DNA of 64,000 nucleotides, taken from assembly GCA_030762935.1 (NCBI GenBank), contig CM060900.1, positions 432,073,921 through 432,137,920 on the forward strand, in the 5' to 3' direction. Both the position numbers and the translations under genes were made by a program. The notes under the pieces were generated by a model that was not told the DNA's origin, ran no database searches, and was given only the letters and a program-made list of their open reading frames with translations. Shown piece by piece: positions 1 to 12,340 of the stretch (position 1 is its first letter; each line of letters opens with the position of its first letter). Source of the DNA: Hymenopus coronatus. Its lineage: Eukaryota > Arthropoda > Insecta > Mantodea > Hymenopodidae.

Positions 1-504
1 CAATTCCATATTATGAGAATGCACTGAACAGCAAAACGAGCCCTTCTAATTCACATCAGCAATAATTAAGAATTGTGTTTATATTTTCTATTGATATACT
101 TTAAATAAAACTTATAACATATACTCTATACTGATGTAGTTAAGTAACATAAAATAATAAACATAGTGCTAACATACACCACAAATAATAATAAAGAAGT
201 TACACAGCTTTCCACCTGATTTACAAAGCCACATATAACCAACTTTTTCTTACAGAAAATCCATGAAGGGTTTGAAGACAGAGTTATCATTAATAATATA
301 CAGCCCTACATTCCCAAGATTTATGCCCATACCAATATTTATATGTGTATGAGGGATGCGGAAGAGAGCGGGGTTAAAAGAGAAAGTGTGCATAACAGAT
401 TCATACAATTTAGAGGAATTTATAGACAACATTTGTTAAAAATTATTACCATTTCTCAGAGCGAATTTTAATTGGAGAGAAATGAGGATATTTTATATAC
501 ATAA
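1..504. other. A+T-rich sequence, nothing recognised
   Basis: I see no coding, RNA or repeat signal here. The only open frame (about 60 codons on the minus strand, 250-432) has no recognisable protein character. Confidence 0.5.
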
Positions 505-926
505 ACAGTATGTTTAAAAACGACACCAAACGAAGATGTGGACCTCATTGGTCATACCGTACATGATATGTGAATATAATTTTCAGCTCTAAATTCGGCA
601 CATACAAAAACTGCCTTAAAATCACTATGGATTAGGCAGCCATACATAACCAAATGGCACATGCCTGGCCCACTCCAAGAGAGATGCTGGGTGGTAACAA
701 AGGTCCCAGTCGCGCGGTGTAGGTGTGGTTTAATTGCCATCCCTGCGCAGCACAGGTCACCTTAGTAATGATAAACGTAGCTTGTGGGTTTTGTTATGTG
801 TTTCATAAAACACGTTCTGAAGTTTTTTACATGGCATATGACAACCGTTGTTCCTTTGCTGTCTAATCTCAAATGTGTGCGATTTTTAAACACATATAAA
901 ACTTTAAATAGAAGAGTTTGAAAGTT
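505..926 (+). mobile_element. Truncated MITE, family shared with 36284-36780
   Basis: This stretch matches 36284-36780 almost throughout: the block around CGACACCAA, the block GGCCCACTCCAAGAGAGATG and the block ACAACCGTTGTTCC. The left terminal repeat survives (CAGTATGTTTAAAAACGACA at 505), while the right end is lost after GAGTTTGAAAGTTGCG and is replaced by a GT microsatellite. The other copy shows that the family has TIRs of about 25-28 bp beginning CAGG(G/C)TGTTTCAAAACGAC with a TA on the right flank. That suggests a non-autonomous Tc1/mariner-type element. No transposase is encoded. Confidence 0.75.
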
Positions 927-945
927 GCGTGTGTGTGTGTGTGTA
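925..945. repeat. (GT)n microsatellite at MITE break
   Basis: Nine or so GT units begin exactly where homology to the second MITE copy stops. The microsatellite may mark the truncation or repair point. Confidence 0.8.
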
Positions 946-1586
946 TAGGATGTAATACTTAACTATAGACCAAAAATGTTAACTTCCTTAATTGCTATGC
1001 TGTTTGAAAATATAATGTACAAAAGACAGATTTTTTCCAATTCAAGAGTTTATTAAATAATTATCATTTTGGCTCTCAAAAATGATTATCAAGCTTATCA
1101 ACTGTATCCGAACTTAAAAAAAAGGGTATTTACAAGCTTTGAGCAAAATGTTGTTTCTGTTGTTACATTCCCAGATTTAGCTAAAGCTTTGACAGAGTAT
1201 CTCATAATCATTTGTTGATGGAACTCACTTGTAGCACAAGGGGTATGATGCATGACCTCCATCTTCCTATTTGCAAAATAGAATGCAATGTATTGAATTA
1301 TATTGTAAGATTGGAAATTAATTAAATGTAAACTGAAAAATAATCTGGCTAAAATACGAGAATTACAAGAGCCAGTTTACATCATCTTTTGTTCTTTATT
1401 TGTGTAAATCAGGGGCGAATTCTCCTATATACTGCATACATCGCTAGTGTACTAAACTTGAGAATGTTCAAAATGACTCTTAATAAACATGTAAAATAAA
1501 CAGAATGTTTTGTATGTCATTTCAACTAAATACAAAATTATTACAAATTTGTGTGGTTAAATGTTCTTTATACATATAAGTCTATC
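946..1586. other. A+T-rich sequence, nothing recognised
   Basis: No coding or repeat signal that I can support. There are short inverted and direct motifs only. Confidence 0.45.
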
Positions 1587-2850
1587 CAGTCCATCGCAAG
1601 TGAAGCGATAGCCACTCACTCCCACTTCTCCACTAGAGAGGCGAAGGATAAGCAGCTTAGATGCCAGCCGTTAGCTGTAGAAATGCACTGCTAAATTGTG
1701 CGATTGATGATCGTTTTTAGTCTGTATTAGTGTTGTTTTGCTTGTAAGTTTTTGTGAAAGTAACCACTGTAAATGTTACTGAAGCTAGTGGTCCTTGTGA
1801 CTGTGCAGTAGAACATGTGTTATAGACTGGATTTCGGAATTTTGAATTTTCTGAAAAACTTAAAATAAAAAACAATTCCCGAAATACCAGGTCTGATTGT
1901 AAAATATCAAGACAGAAAACAAGAGTATAACAGACATTTCTGCATTGACAATTATTCTAGGTACAAATAGTTAACTGGTTGCACCAAATTATACAAACCC
2001 TGTTGATGGCCAGCTTCTTTTTAGTAACGGCAAAAGCAGTACCATATGGTCTCAAGAAGGATTCAACAATACAGTTTCTCTAACAGGTTCATTAACTAAG
2101 CATGAAAAAACAAAAAATCTCATATTTTGTGCATTCACTCTTTGTAATTTTGGCAATATGCGAGTAGACCTGCAGCTAAATGCGCAAAAATCTTTACAAA
2201 TTTCAAAGCATAATGAAATGGTAACAAAGAACTGAGAAATATTGAATAGACTCATTGATGTTTGTCACTTAGGGAACCAGGAATTAGCTTTTAGAGGACA
2301 TGACAAGTCAGAAAGTTTCTTTAGTAGAGGCAATTACTCAGAAACACTGGATTTACTCGGTACATATAATCAACTTTTAAATGATCGTTTAAAAAATGCT
2401 ACAGTTTTCCGGGGCACTTCGTCATCCATTCATAATGTTTAATCAAAGCTGATAGGGGTGTTTTGATTAACTGTATAACAAAAGAACTTGCATCCATTAA
2501 TTTTTTGGCTATTCTTCTAGATGTGTGCTCAGACATAGTGAACAAATCCCAACTCTCTACCATTTTACACTATGTGGACAAATCAGGGAAAGTTAAAGAA
2601 AGGTTAAAGAGAGGCACTTTACAACCACATACTTAAAACAGTTAAAGAATTTAATTTTTGTAAGAAATTTGTCGCTCAGACATATGATGGTCGGGCTGTA
2701 ATGTCTGGTCAATTAATTAGGTGATCTGCAATCTAAAGTAAAATTGGCATTTCCTCAGTGGCATTATTTGTTCACTGTTACTATGTGTGCACATGCTTTC
2801 CTCAACTATTTACCATTTCATCTCTATACACCAAATGATGTAATGGTGTG
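1587..2850 (+). pseudogene. Decayed hAT transposase, TTF/DUF4371 (ZMYM1-like) type
   Basis: Conceptual translation in shifting plus frames reads as a hAT-superfamily transposase of the kind carrying a TTF-type zinc finger and a DUF4371 domain. Recognisable stretches are VSLTGSLTKHEKTKN near 2070-2110, NRLIDVCHLGNQELAFRGHD at about 2245-2300, LNDRLKNATVFRG near 2380, FLAILLDVCSDIVNKSQLST near 2500-2560, and AQTYDGRAVMSGQL near 2675-2715, where the catalytic-core Asp of the family is retained. The reading frame is broken by several stops and shifts, and the C-terminal dimerisation domain is missing, so it is dead. A possible 5' terminus is CAGTCCATCGC at 1587, but no matching right terminus is seen. 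Intact members cut and paste the element using an RNase H-like core. Family call is confident, exact limits are not. Confidence 0.8.
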
Positions 2851-3059
2851 ATGCTAAAGGTTTGATTTTTCATTCATATTTTTAAATGGTAGTAACATCG
2901 CTGCCAAAAAATTTTGAAAGTAGATATTGTATTTAGAATAAATAGATATTAGCATCCATTTGGTTTGGAAACCTCTATTTCTACCCTTATTTACTAGAAA
3001 TTTTATTCAGAGTAAATTTATGTTTTAGTGTTTACATCTCAGAGTTTTCGTATTTTTAC

Positions 3060-3800
3060 AAGTAAAGAATGAATGGCCAGGAAATGGTGGGGACCCTTCT
3101 CAGCTTGACCAACTTGAATCCTTTTTGCCTACAACCCCAGGGGGAACGAATGGTGTGAAGGTTCTGAGAGAGCCTATGGACCACAGACAGGCCTGACTAT
3201 AAAGATGCACAGAGGTGATGCCAAGCGTGATACTTGGTCACACTGGCATGGTGGGCAGCTCAGGGAAGGCTTTCCTCTGGCAGTAACAGGGTAAATCCGG
3301 TTTTCCAAGAAGAGCTCTCCAATGAGCAAGTATCTGCACCATTTGCCTAACATTGAACTGATACAGCACAGTTCCTAACCCAGATGCCGGTAATTCGCCG
3401 CAGAGATGAACTTCATGGCAACCTCAATCCACTATCTTGTGAATGCAAAACATGTGCATGTACAACCATCCTATAAGCTAAATGGTTTGAATAAGTCAAG
3501 TCAGTAGAAGGGTTAATAGAAGGGAAAGGCTTTCTGCACTCAAAGAGTGCCAGTTCTCAACCCATGTCCTAAGCCTACCTAAAGAATGAAAGGGGAAATG
3601 AAATAAAAGGAAATGAGGGAAAGGAAATTCATGGGAGAAGAGAAGCAATCTTCAGAGTATATTAAGAGGACCTGTCCTATTATGCTCAAGTCATTAGTAC
3701 TGCAAGAGGGTTTAAGACACGAGTGTACAATTGCAGGGAGGGAGGACATTAAGACATAGACTGAAGTATCCCTGAAGCACATCCAGGACCCATCTTGCTC
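3060..3800. other. G+C-richer island of unknown origin
   Basis: Base composition is visibly richer in G+C than the flanks (blocks such as CAACCCCAGGGGGAACG and GGCATGGTGGGCAGCTCAGG). No frame stays open for long and no domain is recognised. It could be a fragment of an old retroelement or a piece of a host transcript. It is not a copy of anything else that I noticed in the window. Confidence 0.4.
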
Positions 3801-4337
3801 AGTTACTTACAAGTATAGCGTAATTCATCTCTGTTCTTGAATTTTTCTTTGAAGTGTTTATGAGTTTATGGTTGATTATTCCCAAGTATGTCTTCTAGTA
3901 TTTTATATGGTACAGTCCAGTGCATGGCATCTTATCTATACTCATTACCAGCCTTTATCTCTACTTTCTTTGAGCACTCAACTTAGAGTAGGCCATTGTT
4001 ATATTCATTACACAGTTTGAGCTGGTTCTTTTTTTTTATGGCATTGAAAGTAAATCGGAGACATTAATACCATTGCCTGTGCTTTCTCTCCTAAGGGGTA
4101 CCTAATCAGGGGATACATTTTAAAATGTTAACTTAAAACCACAGACTTTACACCTGTCTTCAGCCCAACCATCAACTGCCTGGCAGTTTACCAGGCATGA
4201 ATAATGAACTTTGTCTGGACCAAGAATATAAGTGTCTGTGACTATGACTGACTAAAGATAACCTATAACCAAGGCTTTAAGTTGCGGGAAGAAAATCACC
4301 TTTAATTGTGTATCATTTTTCTCCCCAGTGACGGATG
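3801..4337. other. A+T-rich sequence, nothing recognised
   Basis: No gene, RNA or repeat signal found. Confidence 0.4.
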
Positions 4338-4598
4338 TCTCAAAGAAAGAGAGAAGAAAGGAAGGTAGGTAGAGAAGGATGGAGGGAGGAAATAAGGGAA
4401 GGAGGAAGAGAGCAAGGAAAGAAGGGAGGCAAGATGGGTAAGTGGATGGGAGTGAGGCAGGGAGGGAGGGTGGGTGTGAGGGATGAAGGAAGCAAGGAAG
4501 AATGAAAGAAACAAAGAGAGAAAGAAAGACAGAAAAGAAGAAAATAAAGAAGGAAGGAAAGAAGAAGCAAAACAAGGAAAGAAAGAAAGTAAGTAAGT
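4338..4598. repeat. Polypurine (GGAA/GGGA)n tract
   Basis: About 260 bases are nearly pure A and G on the plus strand, built from degenerate GGAA, GAAA and GGGA units, with a few T and C interruptions. The minus strand has three overlapping open frames of 76-107 codons that encode only Pro/Ser/Leu/Phe low-complexity sequence. They are a by-product of the simple repeat and not genes. Such homopurine tracts can form triplex DNA. Confidence 0.9.
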
Positions 4599-5817
4599 TA
4601 CATATAGTAAGTTCACTCTTTTTGTGTATTTAAGTGCAGTGTATGCTAGGAATTAGATGTAGTGAGTCAATTATTCTAGTTTGTAAATAATCTTTGTGTT
4701 AATCTTGGGCCTATGGGAGAGAAAGCCATTTTTATGTTCAATCCATTTCACTCAAGCAATCCCAGCTTTGTACTCTTCTTTTATCTGCTCTAGGGCTTGA
4801 AAGGAACATGTGCTCATAGGTTAATGTTTGGGTGCCAGATATTTGGCATACAACTAATATAAATGGACTTCTGTAATTGTCCATGTGGACCACAATTGCA
4901 AAGTATTCCTTCCAGCCACTCAGATGTAATGTCTTAATATTTCATCCCTTTCACTACTCATCTAAGCCTGACCTTTGTTCATAGGCTAATGCGTGCATGT
5001 CATACTTGAATTCAAAACAATAATAGATTGGTTCACCCAGAGCTGGTTTGCAGGACAAACACATACACATATTCTGCCAATATTAAATAAAGAATAACAT
5101 ATAAACCAAAATTATAGATAGGTTTCTACATACTCAAATGTACATTTAACATGAGTAACAGGGTTGCTATTTATGCTTGGATTGTTTCATCTTGAGGTAG
5201 ACTTTCATAGATATTTTTGCAAATATAAATAAAATATGTTGGGGCTGTTTATATGTTTAAAGGCTATACTCCTGTCTCACTTCATGACAATACTAACCTT
5301 TGTAATCTATCCTGTTGATAAGGGAAAAAGTAAGTGAGACAAAAGTTATTTTGTCATGATCTTTCCAATGGTTCTTAATGTGCATATTGTAGAATTAACA
5401 CGAACATGCATCTCTACTCGACAGCTCAATTTTGTATAGCGTTCTATGTATATCTAATCTAATAGTCCAGAATGTATTCAAATCTCCAGGTCTAACTAAT
5501 TTAAACAAACAGTTATGTCTCATCTGGATCTATAGGTACAGTGCATTCAGGATTCACATGTAACAATATTTCTGACAGCATTTCCAGTCATAGTTCATTT
5601 GCATACTCTATCTAGCACCAGGCACACCCCTTTTGAATATGCAAGATATCAACAGGTTTAACTAAATATATGGTGAGAGTAAAAGTGAACAGTGTTCAAT
5701 ACCACTGACCATATGGAAACTTAAAAGAGTTGTCAATAAGTACTTTCTATGGTTCAGTAATATTTTTTGCTGATAGGAACAGAGAGCAGAACATAGTTTT
5801 CCCACCTCATTCCAAGG
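4599..5817. other. A+T-rich sequence, nothing recognised
   Basis: No coding or repeat signal that I can support. If the exon at 5818-5987 is real, the part nearest to it would be that gene's 3' UTR and flank on the minus strand. Confidence 0.4.
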
Positions 5818-5987
5818 CTAGCTACCTATGTTCATGTTCTCTGTTGGCTGGCTCACTACAGGAATGGCTGCATCCATTGAAATAGGTTCAAAGATCAGTT
5901 CCTCTTCTTCTTCATCTTCATCGAGAAGGTTGTAAGAGCCCATTGAGAAGCACCATATTGCATTCACAAAGCTTGAAGTTGTTCTCA
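5818..5987 (-). CDS. Candidate terminal exon of an unidentified host gene
   Basis: On the minus strand a good 3' splice site (TTTGTTTTTCTCTTCTAG) is followed by about 56 open codons ending in TAG at 5818-5820. The peptide starts around RTTSSFVNAIWCFSMGSYN, continues with an acidic run LLDEDEEEEELIFEP and ends SQPTENMNIGS. The acidic cluster, varied composition and strong acceptor make it look more like real protein than the other short frames nearby. The exon would begin in phase 1. I do not recognise the protein. The hydrophobic start followed by an acidic tail would fit a membrane protein with a cytosolic C-terminus, but that is a guess. Weak further candidates upstream on the same strand lie at 6600-6830 (AFHIFMVFAQDSVK followed by a GTACCT donor). 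It may be chance. Confidence 0.3.
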
Positions 5988-6069
5988 CTAGAAGAGAAAA
6001 ACAAAGTAATAGGATTTTACTACAGCTATGCCCAACATAGTAGTCAACAATCTTAAATGCCACTGATCT

Positions 6070-8130
6070 AATTTAATCCTAAAAAGTTCATGTGTTTTTG
6101 TTCATCATTGAGATTTGTCAAACAAATGCTTTCCCTAAGGATGCAAAATAAAGCAGTAGGCTTTCATAGTATACATATACAGAAAATAAGAAAACAATCT
6201 GCAAGGCTATTAATGCCATTTAATCTTCAAGGATTGTCACAACTAATTTAGTATTCTTCAGCTCTGTAACATCTTTGTGCTTTATAACCATAAGATTTTG
6301 TTATACATTACCAAACATCTCTATGTTTTATACATAGTTACATTGTTATTTATTGTTCTTCATTTATTTATTGCTACCAACCAAATATGAAATCTACTCT
6401 TAAATATTAAACTTGAAGCTTAAAACTGTAAGTGCTGCAGCAAAACATTTCTGATGTATACATTTGTGTATTATAAATCTCGATGTCATAATCAGAAGAG
6501 CTATTAGGAATTGAAAAGGTGCAAAGCAAGAGCTAAACATACACAAAATAGGTGTATTTAAAATGTGGAGATGAATCACACCCACTTATCAGAGACGAAG
6601 CAGAAGATTTCACACAGCACCTTAAATAAATAGCAGTAGAAATGCCTGAAATAAATCCTGCAAGAAGAATGCATACTAAGTTGATAAATGTTCTGTCAAG
6701 TGTTGTAAGCCACTTGCTAGATGGGGAAAATTTAAACAAACCATTAGGCAAGAATAAAGACTTGAGAGGTACCTTTACAGAATCTTGTGCAAAAACCATG
6801 AAGATATGAAAGGCTTCTAGCAAGTTACCTGTTTCTCACCCAAGACCCTTTAAAAAGAAAGGGCAACAGAATGCAAAAACAGACTTTTATTGTTTGGCAC
6901 TAAAAGAATCTTGGAATTATTATTGAACAGTTCCATATAGTTCATGAATGGGACATTTAAAGTAAATCCTTATTTACAATCATTTAACTTTAAGGCATTT
7001 TGGAATAAATCTAAGTAGAAGGAGATATACTAGTGCCCCTTCATTATCACATTAATCCGTCAAAGGAAGAAGCTCATTATAGATACTATAGTCATCCATG
7101 CAGTTTTAAGGGACACAGGGAGTGTACTTTCAAATTTATTTCTTTGTGTATAGATTTTCTGAAAACTGTTCTGCAATTGCAATGCTGTTATATCAATATA
7201 AACTTGAAATTTAATTCAAGGGGGATGCCTAAATGAAAGATATCAATTATATCATAAATTTGATTATGCAAATATATTGTACAACTGAAATGTTCCACGT
7301 GGCTCAAGCTATGAGAAAATTAGTCAAAATGTATTAATCAGAGCTTAGAAACACACTCAGAAGCATTATGTGGTGACAGTTCAATACCTTTGATTAATGA
7401 ATTATGATAATATTTTATAACTGCAAATAGTTTAGTATCAAAAAGCATACACCTTTTCATAAACATTAGTTTTGAAAAATCACTGTTAGTGTTACATAAT
7501 TTTGTTAGTTGCAACACTGCAATATACACTTCTATACATGCTGTGAAATTTTAGTTCTATTTAAATAAAAACTGAGATGCATGGAACATTTTAAATGTGT
7601 GAAAATGGAGTTTTGATAAAAACGCTGTTTTCTAAAATAGATGCATTGCACTTTAAATGGCTGTAGAGCCCAAAGCAAGGGAGCCAGCAAAATGTTGCTT
7701 CCATATGGATGAGCATAGGCACCAATAATCTTTGCTGTAAAAGAGTAATTTTTTTTTTTATTTTTTTAATGATTGAAGTCAAAAATGACTGCCAGTGTCC
7801 CTTATCCTTTTATTGCCAAAATTATTTTCCTATATATGCTGAATATCCTCTATTTCTTAAACCAGCTTTCCTATCTATTTGGAAGGTACTACCATGGAAG
7901 TGGTTTGAACAGTCATGAGCATTAAGTGCCACTAGCTTCATAGGCATGAACTTTGTTACGCAACCTTCACTCTATTCCTTTCAACCTCTTCAGTTTCCCT
8001 AGACTGCAGCCAGGTTTCATGGCTATAGCCTAGAAATAATCTTTCATCCGCTCCTGCACAATGTGTGGCAGCATCCTACCTTTCACATGCTACTACAGGT
8101 GCTCTGCGGGACTGCACACAAGCTGCTGAA
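6070..8130. other. A+T-rich sequence, possible intron of the 5818 gene
   Basis: No supported gene. A minus-strand frame at 6533-6823 with hydrophobic sequence is the only mildly protein-like stretch, and it could hold upstream exons of the candidate gene at 5818-5987. No splice-site pair is convincing. Confidence 0.3.
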
Positions 8131-8137
8131 TTTTGTT

Positions 8138-8185
8138 ATAGTGTTTAATGCCTGCTTTTACTACTTCTGACACCGCAGGCAAAAC
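8138..8185. repeat. Copy 1 of a 45-bp SINE-derived core
   Basis: ATAGTGTTTAATGCCTGC followed by TTTTACTAC and CACCGCAGGC. The same block recurs at 17828, 36930 (inside a SINE on the minus strand) and 63058. It is most likely the detached 3' part of a tRNA-derived SINE. Confidence 0.7.
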
Positions 8186-8429
8186 AAACTGCTGAAGCAA
8201 GACTACACAGCTTTGAACATATTATTTTATGAACAGGTTCTTACTTTCTCTAGTGCCTATATGAACCTGTGGATACAAAAAAATGGGTCATCCCCAGATT
8301 ACATGTGTCAATCGAAGAGCTTCATGCATCTTTGTAAAAGCTGCGTTCACAACAAACATGAAGGAACTGTACAGTTATGTATAACTGACAGCACAATGAT
8401 TAACTTATGAGTAGTAAAAACAGGTCATA

Positions 8430-8515
8430 GAACAATGATGGTCACAGATGGTCGATAGGTTATGAAGGCCTTACTCTGGTCATAACCTAGGTTCAAATCT
8501 TGTGCTGCTTGTCAT
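8430..8515 (+). repeat. Weak tRNA-like SINE fragment
   Basis: A box B-like motif (TAGGTTCAAATCTTG) follows a possible box A (ATGGTCGATAGGTTATG) at about the right spacing. No folded cloverleaf can be drawn with confidence and no second copy was found. Confidence 0.3.
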
Positions 8516-8711
8516 TTTTATTTATATTTGTTAATTTTATAACTGGATATGTACAACATAATATTGCATTAATATAACTTTGGCATTTGAAGTTACAGGC
8601 CTATCTATGCACACAAAAACATAATTCTACTAATACTCATGTTAAGTAATTAAAACTACCTATTATTTCTAAAACTAAAACATAAAAAATAAACATTATT
8701 AATATCGGGTA

Positions 8712-9360
8712 TATGAACCTGCAGCCCGTAAAACTGCCCTCAGTCTTCAGGGTATACACAAAATTAACTGCCTGTGGTAATATGCATGAAAAGCTACAAG
8801 ATCCCAGGCTTCTTGAATTTGTGCCCAGAAGTCACCTTTTGTCCTTCACCTATTTACAAGTAAATTTGAGTGCAGGTCTCTTTTTACCTCAGCCCACACA
8901 TACTCAATAGGATTCAAATCTGGCAAACAGGTCTACCACCCTGATATCCTGCCTCTCTGGAAACCCATTTGAAACCTTTCAAAATTTATTGGCAGGATGA
9001 TTATCCTGTACAAATTCAACAATTCCATCAGGATATCTCATCGTCACAGAGGGAATTAAAATGAGTATTACCATGTACTGCAAAGCATTCATTGTATCGT
9101 CAAACTGCCACAGTACACACCTGATCATACTTTGATATACAGCCCCAACACAATACATGCACGACCATGATAGAATTTTGAAGTCTTGTACTTTGCATCA
9201 TCTCGGGATCCCTTTGTACGATAGATAATCACCTTTCTGTTACGTGTGGAAGAATATGTCACCTTGTCTGAGAATATCATGTTTTCCTGTTGCAGTTGGC
9301 ATGTTCCTGTTGGATCTGATTATGAAGATTGTGTTGGATCAGTTTCTAAAGCGTATGTTG
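8712..9360 (-). pseudogene. Decayed Tc1-like transposase
   Basis: Minus-strand translation gives a Tc1-type DDE transposase in broken frames. FSDKVTYSSTRNRKVIIYR (about 9215-9275) corresponds to the first catalytic Asp region. DDAKYKTSKFYHGR follows, then a stretch corresponding to the second catalytic region, then LPDLNPIEYVWAEVKRDL (about 8865-8920), the classic Tc1 segment around the third acidic residue, and AWDLVA near 8800. The N-terminal DNA-binding half is not recognisable and no inverted repeats were found. Stops and frameshifts make it inactive. Intact relatives excise and insert at TA. Confidence 0.8.
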
Positions 9361-10823
9361 AATTAGAAAGAAAGAAAATATTTCTACTTCCAAAAAATTC
9401 AAAATTTCCCAAAATTAGACTCCCAAAAATGTTTCAGAACAGTGGTTTTCTTAACAATAGGTACTTTATTATTTTGCATACTGTACAGATCCCTTTTTTT
9501 TTTTTTTTTTTTACATTGAGAGAGAACTGTTTATGCCTGGTGCATTTGTACACCACATGCTGTTGTGCACAGCATATTACTGTTAGACACAATAAACCCT
9601 TAAAGAAATATCATAATAACTATCATATTATTGATAAGCCAAATATGAAATAAGTATGACTAAGATAAATAACCACTATGTGTTGATTCCACATCATTAA
9701 CCCTTTTACTGCCAGCGAGATTAGCAAAATGCTTTCTGAAAAGTGGCAAGCAATTTTAGAGGAGAATGCAGGGTTTTAAATTATTAGTAGTAAAATGAAT
9801 ACCAAATGACATAGAGAGCTGAATCTTTCATCATTTTTAGTAAACCCTTTTGTCTACTGTATGATATGCATTGTATACATGTGAAGTTATTTCATATATA
9901 TTTTCAAAAAATTAAAAAAAAAAAAAAAAATTGAAAATACAATAAAATATCTCAACATAATCAATAATTACACATACAAAACCTTACTACACAGAAAATT
10001 TAGCCCAATTAAATGAACATACAGATTCTTATTTATTAAAACAGAGTCCTGTTCTAATTTTTAAAATACAAAAAATGAAATTATGTAACCTGAAAGCTGA
10101 AAACTGAAGGAAAAGAATCACCAAAAATGCACACATCCATGCACATAAGGATGCCACTATTAACAAAAAGGGCATAAAGCAATAGGATACAAATGTAACA
10201 TAGATTACTCTGCAATTTAGTGCTTGTGTTTTTGTACAGCTAAGTGGTTGATTCACATTGTATGGATTTTCTGGTTACACATCCATAAATGCATTTTGAT
10301 AAATACATTGAATATTTGCATGTGTACGAGGGCCGTTCTTATTGGACTCATTTTCATCACTAATGCCAGAATATGTATCTTCCTCTTTTACGTTGATGCC
10401 AAAAACACTTTCATCAAGGTCTGAAAATCACTATTAGATCATGATTTGCATTAAAAGGCTTAAGAGAAGGGGGCAAAAAACATTTGCTACATGCGAGCAG
10501 CAAACCTGCAACCCTCACCAGAGAAGTAACCTATGTTTTGTCTCAGTGCTACAGTGAACACACATAGAAGGTGGCAGAAGTAGTGCCATACAATACAAAC
10601 TGTCAATATTTTTAGTTAATATTGGTAGTATGTTGTTGAAGAAGCTTAAGTTATATACTTGATTATGATTGTTGATCATATGGGTTGGTAATATTAAGAT
10701 TTGGAACTTCTGACAACTTGTAGCTCCTGCTACATAACTGTATTGCAGATGGTGCACACATGGCTTTGTGCTCTGTAGGATTTAGATGAATTTGAATTTC
10801 CAGACAGGACTCATTATTTTGTT
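9361..10823. other. A+T-rich sequence, nothing recognised
   Basis: Contains T tracts (about 9488-9512) and A tracts (about 9915-9930). Short open frames show no protein character. Confidence 0.4.
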
Positions 10824-11657
10824 CACAGGTGTACAACATACATAGTAGATAGAGAAAGTATATTCTACCAAAAATTTTGATACTGAGAATATATGTTTTG
10901 AGACCCCCTGAAGCCAAAAATATCAGTGTATGTGTATGTAGGCGGCACACCTGAAAAACAAAAGACCTTTAAATGCCAAATTTGGTATTTGAAGTTTGGT
11001 ATTTTCCAAGGATGTGACCAAAGATTTTCAAGAAAATCCCCCCATCCCAAACTACTCTTTACATGGAAAAATTTTTGAAATTTTTGTCAAAAATGGCTCC
11101 AATGAATTTTATTAAAATACCATATACTAAAGATGCTTACATGATAAATAAAATGTATTTTGAATTTCTTAGGAATTGTCTCTGAAGACTTCTTTATTCT
11201 GGATAAATTTTGCTGTATTTTACATAACTGGTAAACCGTATGAGATGGGCAAAAACTTACTTCACAAAAAATGTACATCTTATTAAAACATATAATTTAT
11301 GTCAAATATGTTTTCCTTGTAGATTGTGCAGCTTTTTAGATATTCCTTCTAATTGGTTTCAATTTTAACTACCTAACTTTTCTCAAACTGTTTAGTCTCT
11401 CTTATTTTACTGCTGGCCATGTAAAGCGAACTGAACTTCAATTATTTCACATAGCGACCAGCTCTTAACTTATTTGACTATTGCTTTAGCCAAGTATATT
11501 CTCCTATTTCCCTTCTGCTTACAAAGAAGCAGATAATAAGATAAATTCTACTAACGTTTTGCTCTCAATTAGCATGATGTACATAAAAGGATAATCTCTT
11601 ATAGGAATTGTTTATACATGTACAGCTAGAGAAAGTCATGTCATTTGAATACATCAG
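10824..11657 (+). mobile_element. Family R repeat, copy 1
   Basis: About 0.83 kb matching the other R copies in order: degenerate left palindrome (GTACAACATACATAGTAG), block ending in a short TG-rich stretch, block AATTTGGTATTTGAAG, block CAAAAATGGCTCCAATGA, block GGTAAACCGTATGAGATGG, and right end TAGAGAAAGTCATG. The right end reads CATTTGAATACATCAG. No coding capacity. This is an older, diverged copy compared with those at 37-42 kb. Confidence 0.8.
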
Positions 11658-12337
11658 CTTTATTGTGGGTATGCTGTAACCATGCAAAGAGCCCCACATA
11701 TCCTGCCAGCCATTTCACTTTGGTCAGTAGTTGAATGCAATGATGTAATTTTCCTTTCCATAGTAACAAAAAATAGATAGTAAAGGGACTGGCCATCTAT
11801 TCAAAGCCAAAAATTTGCCAGTTTTAATCCTAGCAACTACATTTACTGGTCTCTGTGGTAAAGTTTGGGGGAGAGCCCAAGTAAAATAACCAATGTAAAA
11901 TCACCCTTGAAAGCTGGAGGGGTTACATTTGTTGTAGTTGTATGCATTTTTTTTTCTTAAACAACAAAGAAAAAAAAATAACCGTAATCTTTTTTTTTTT
12001 TTTTTTTTTTTTGTAAAAATTATGTTTCCAATATAAAACAATTTAAAATAATTGTATTTTATGGTTGAAGGTTAGTTTAATATTAAATTAATCCTAGAGT
12101 ACACCCAACTTCTATAATAGCGTTTAAGGCAAGCGGCACATATGTCATGTTTAGGGTCCGGAAATTGATGACCTTAAAATGGCAAAAAAGGATCTATAAA
12201 ATGTCCCAAAAATTCTCTTAAAAGACCTAAAAATTTAAAAAATGACTTGATAAAAAGCCTAAATTAACATCATAAAAATTAATACTAGGTCCAATGATGT
12301 TTTATGAGTAATTGAATTGTTAAAACTATAATTTTCC
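11658..12337. other. A+T-rich spacer with T/A homopolymers
   Basis: Contains a T run of over 20 at about 11991-12013. No gene signal. Confidence 0.4.
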
Positions 12338-12340
12338 TTA

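Noticed and set aside
4252..4616. Three overlapping minus-strand open frames of 76-107 codons
   Set aside because: They lie in a polypurine simple repeat and encode only Phe/Leu/Ser/Pro low complexity.
9246..9653. 135-codon plus-strand frame
   Set aside because: Its first part is antisense to the Tc1 relic and the rest contains a poly-Phe run from a T tract.
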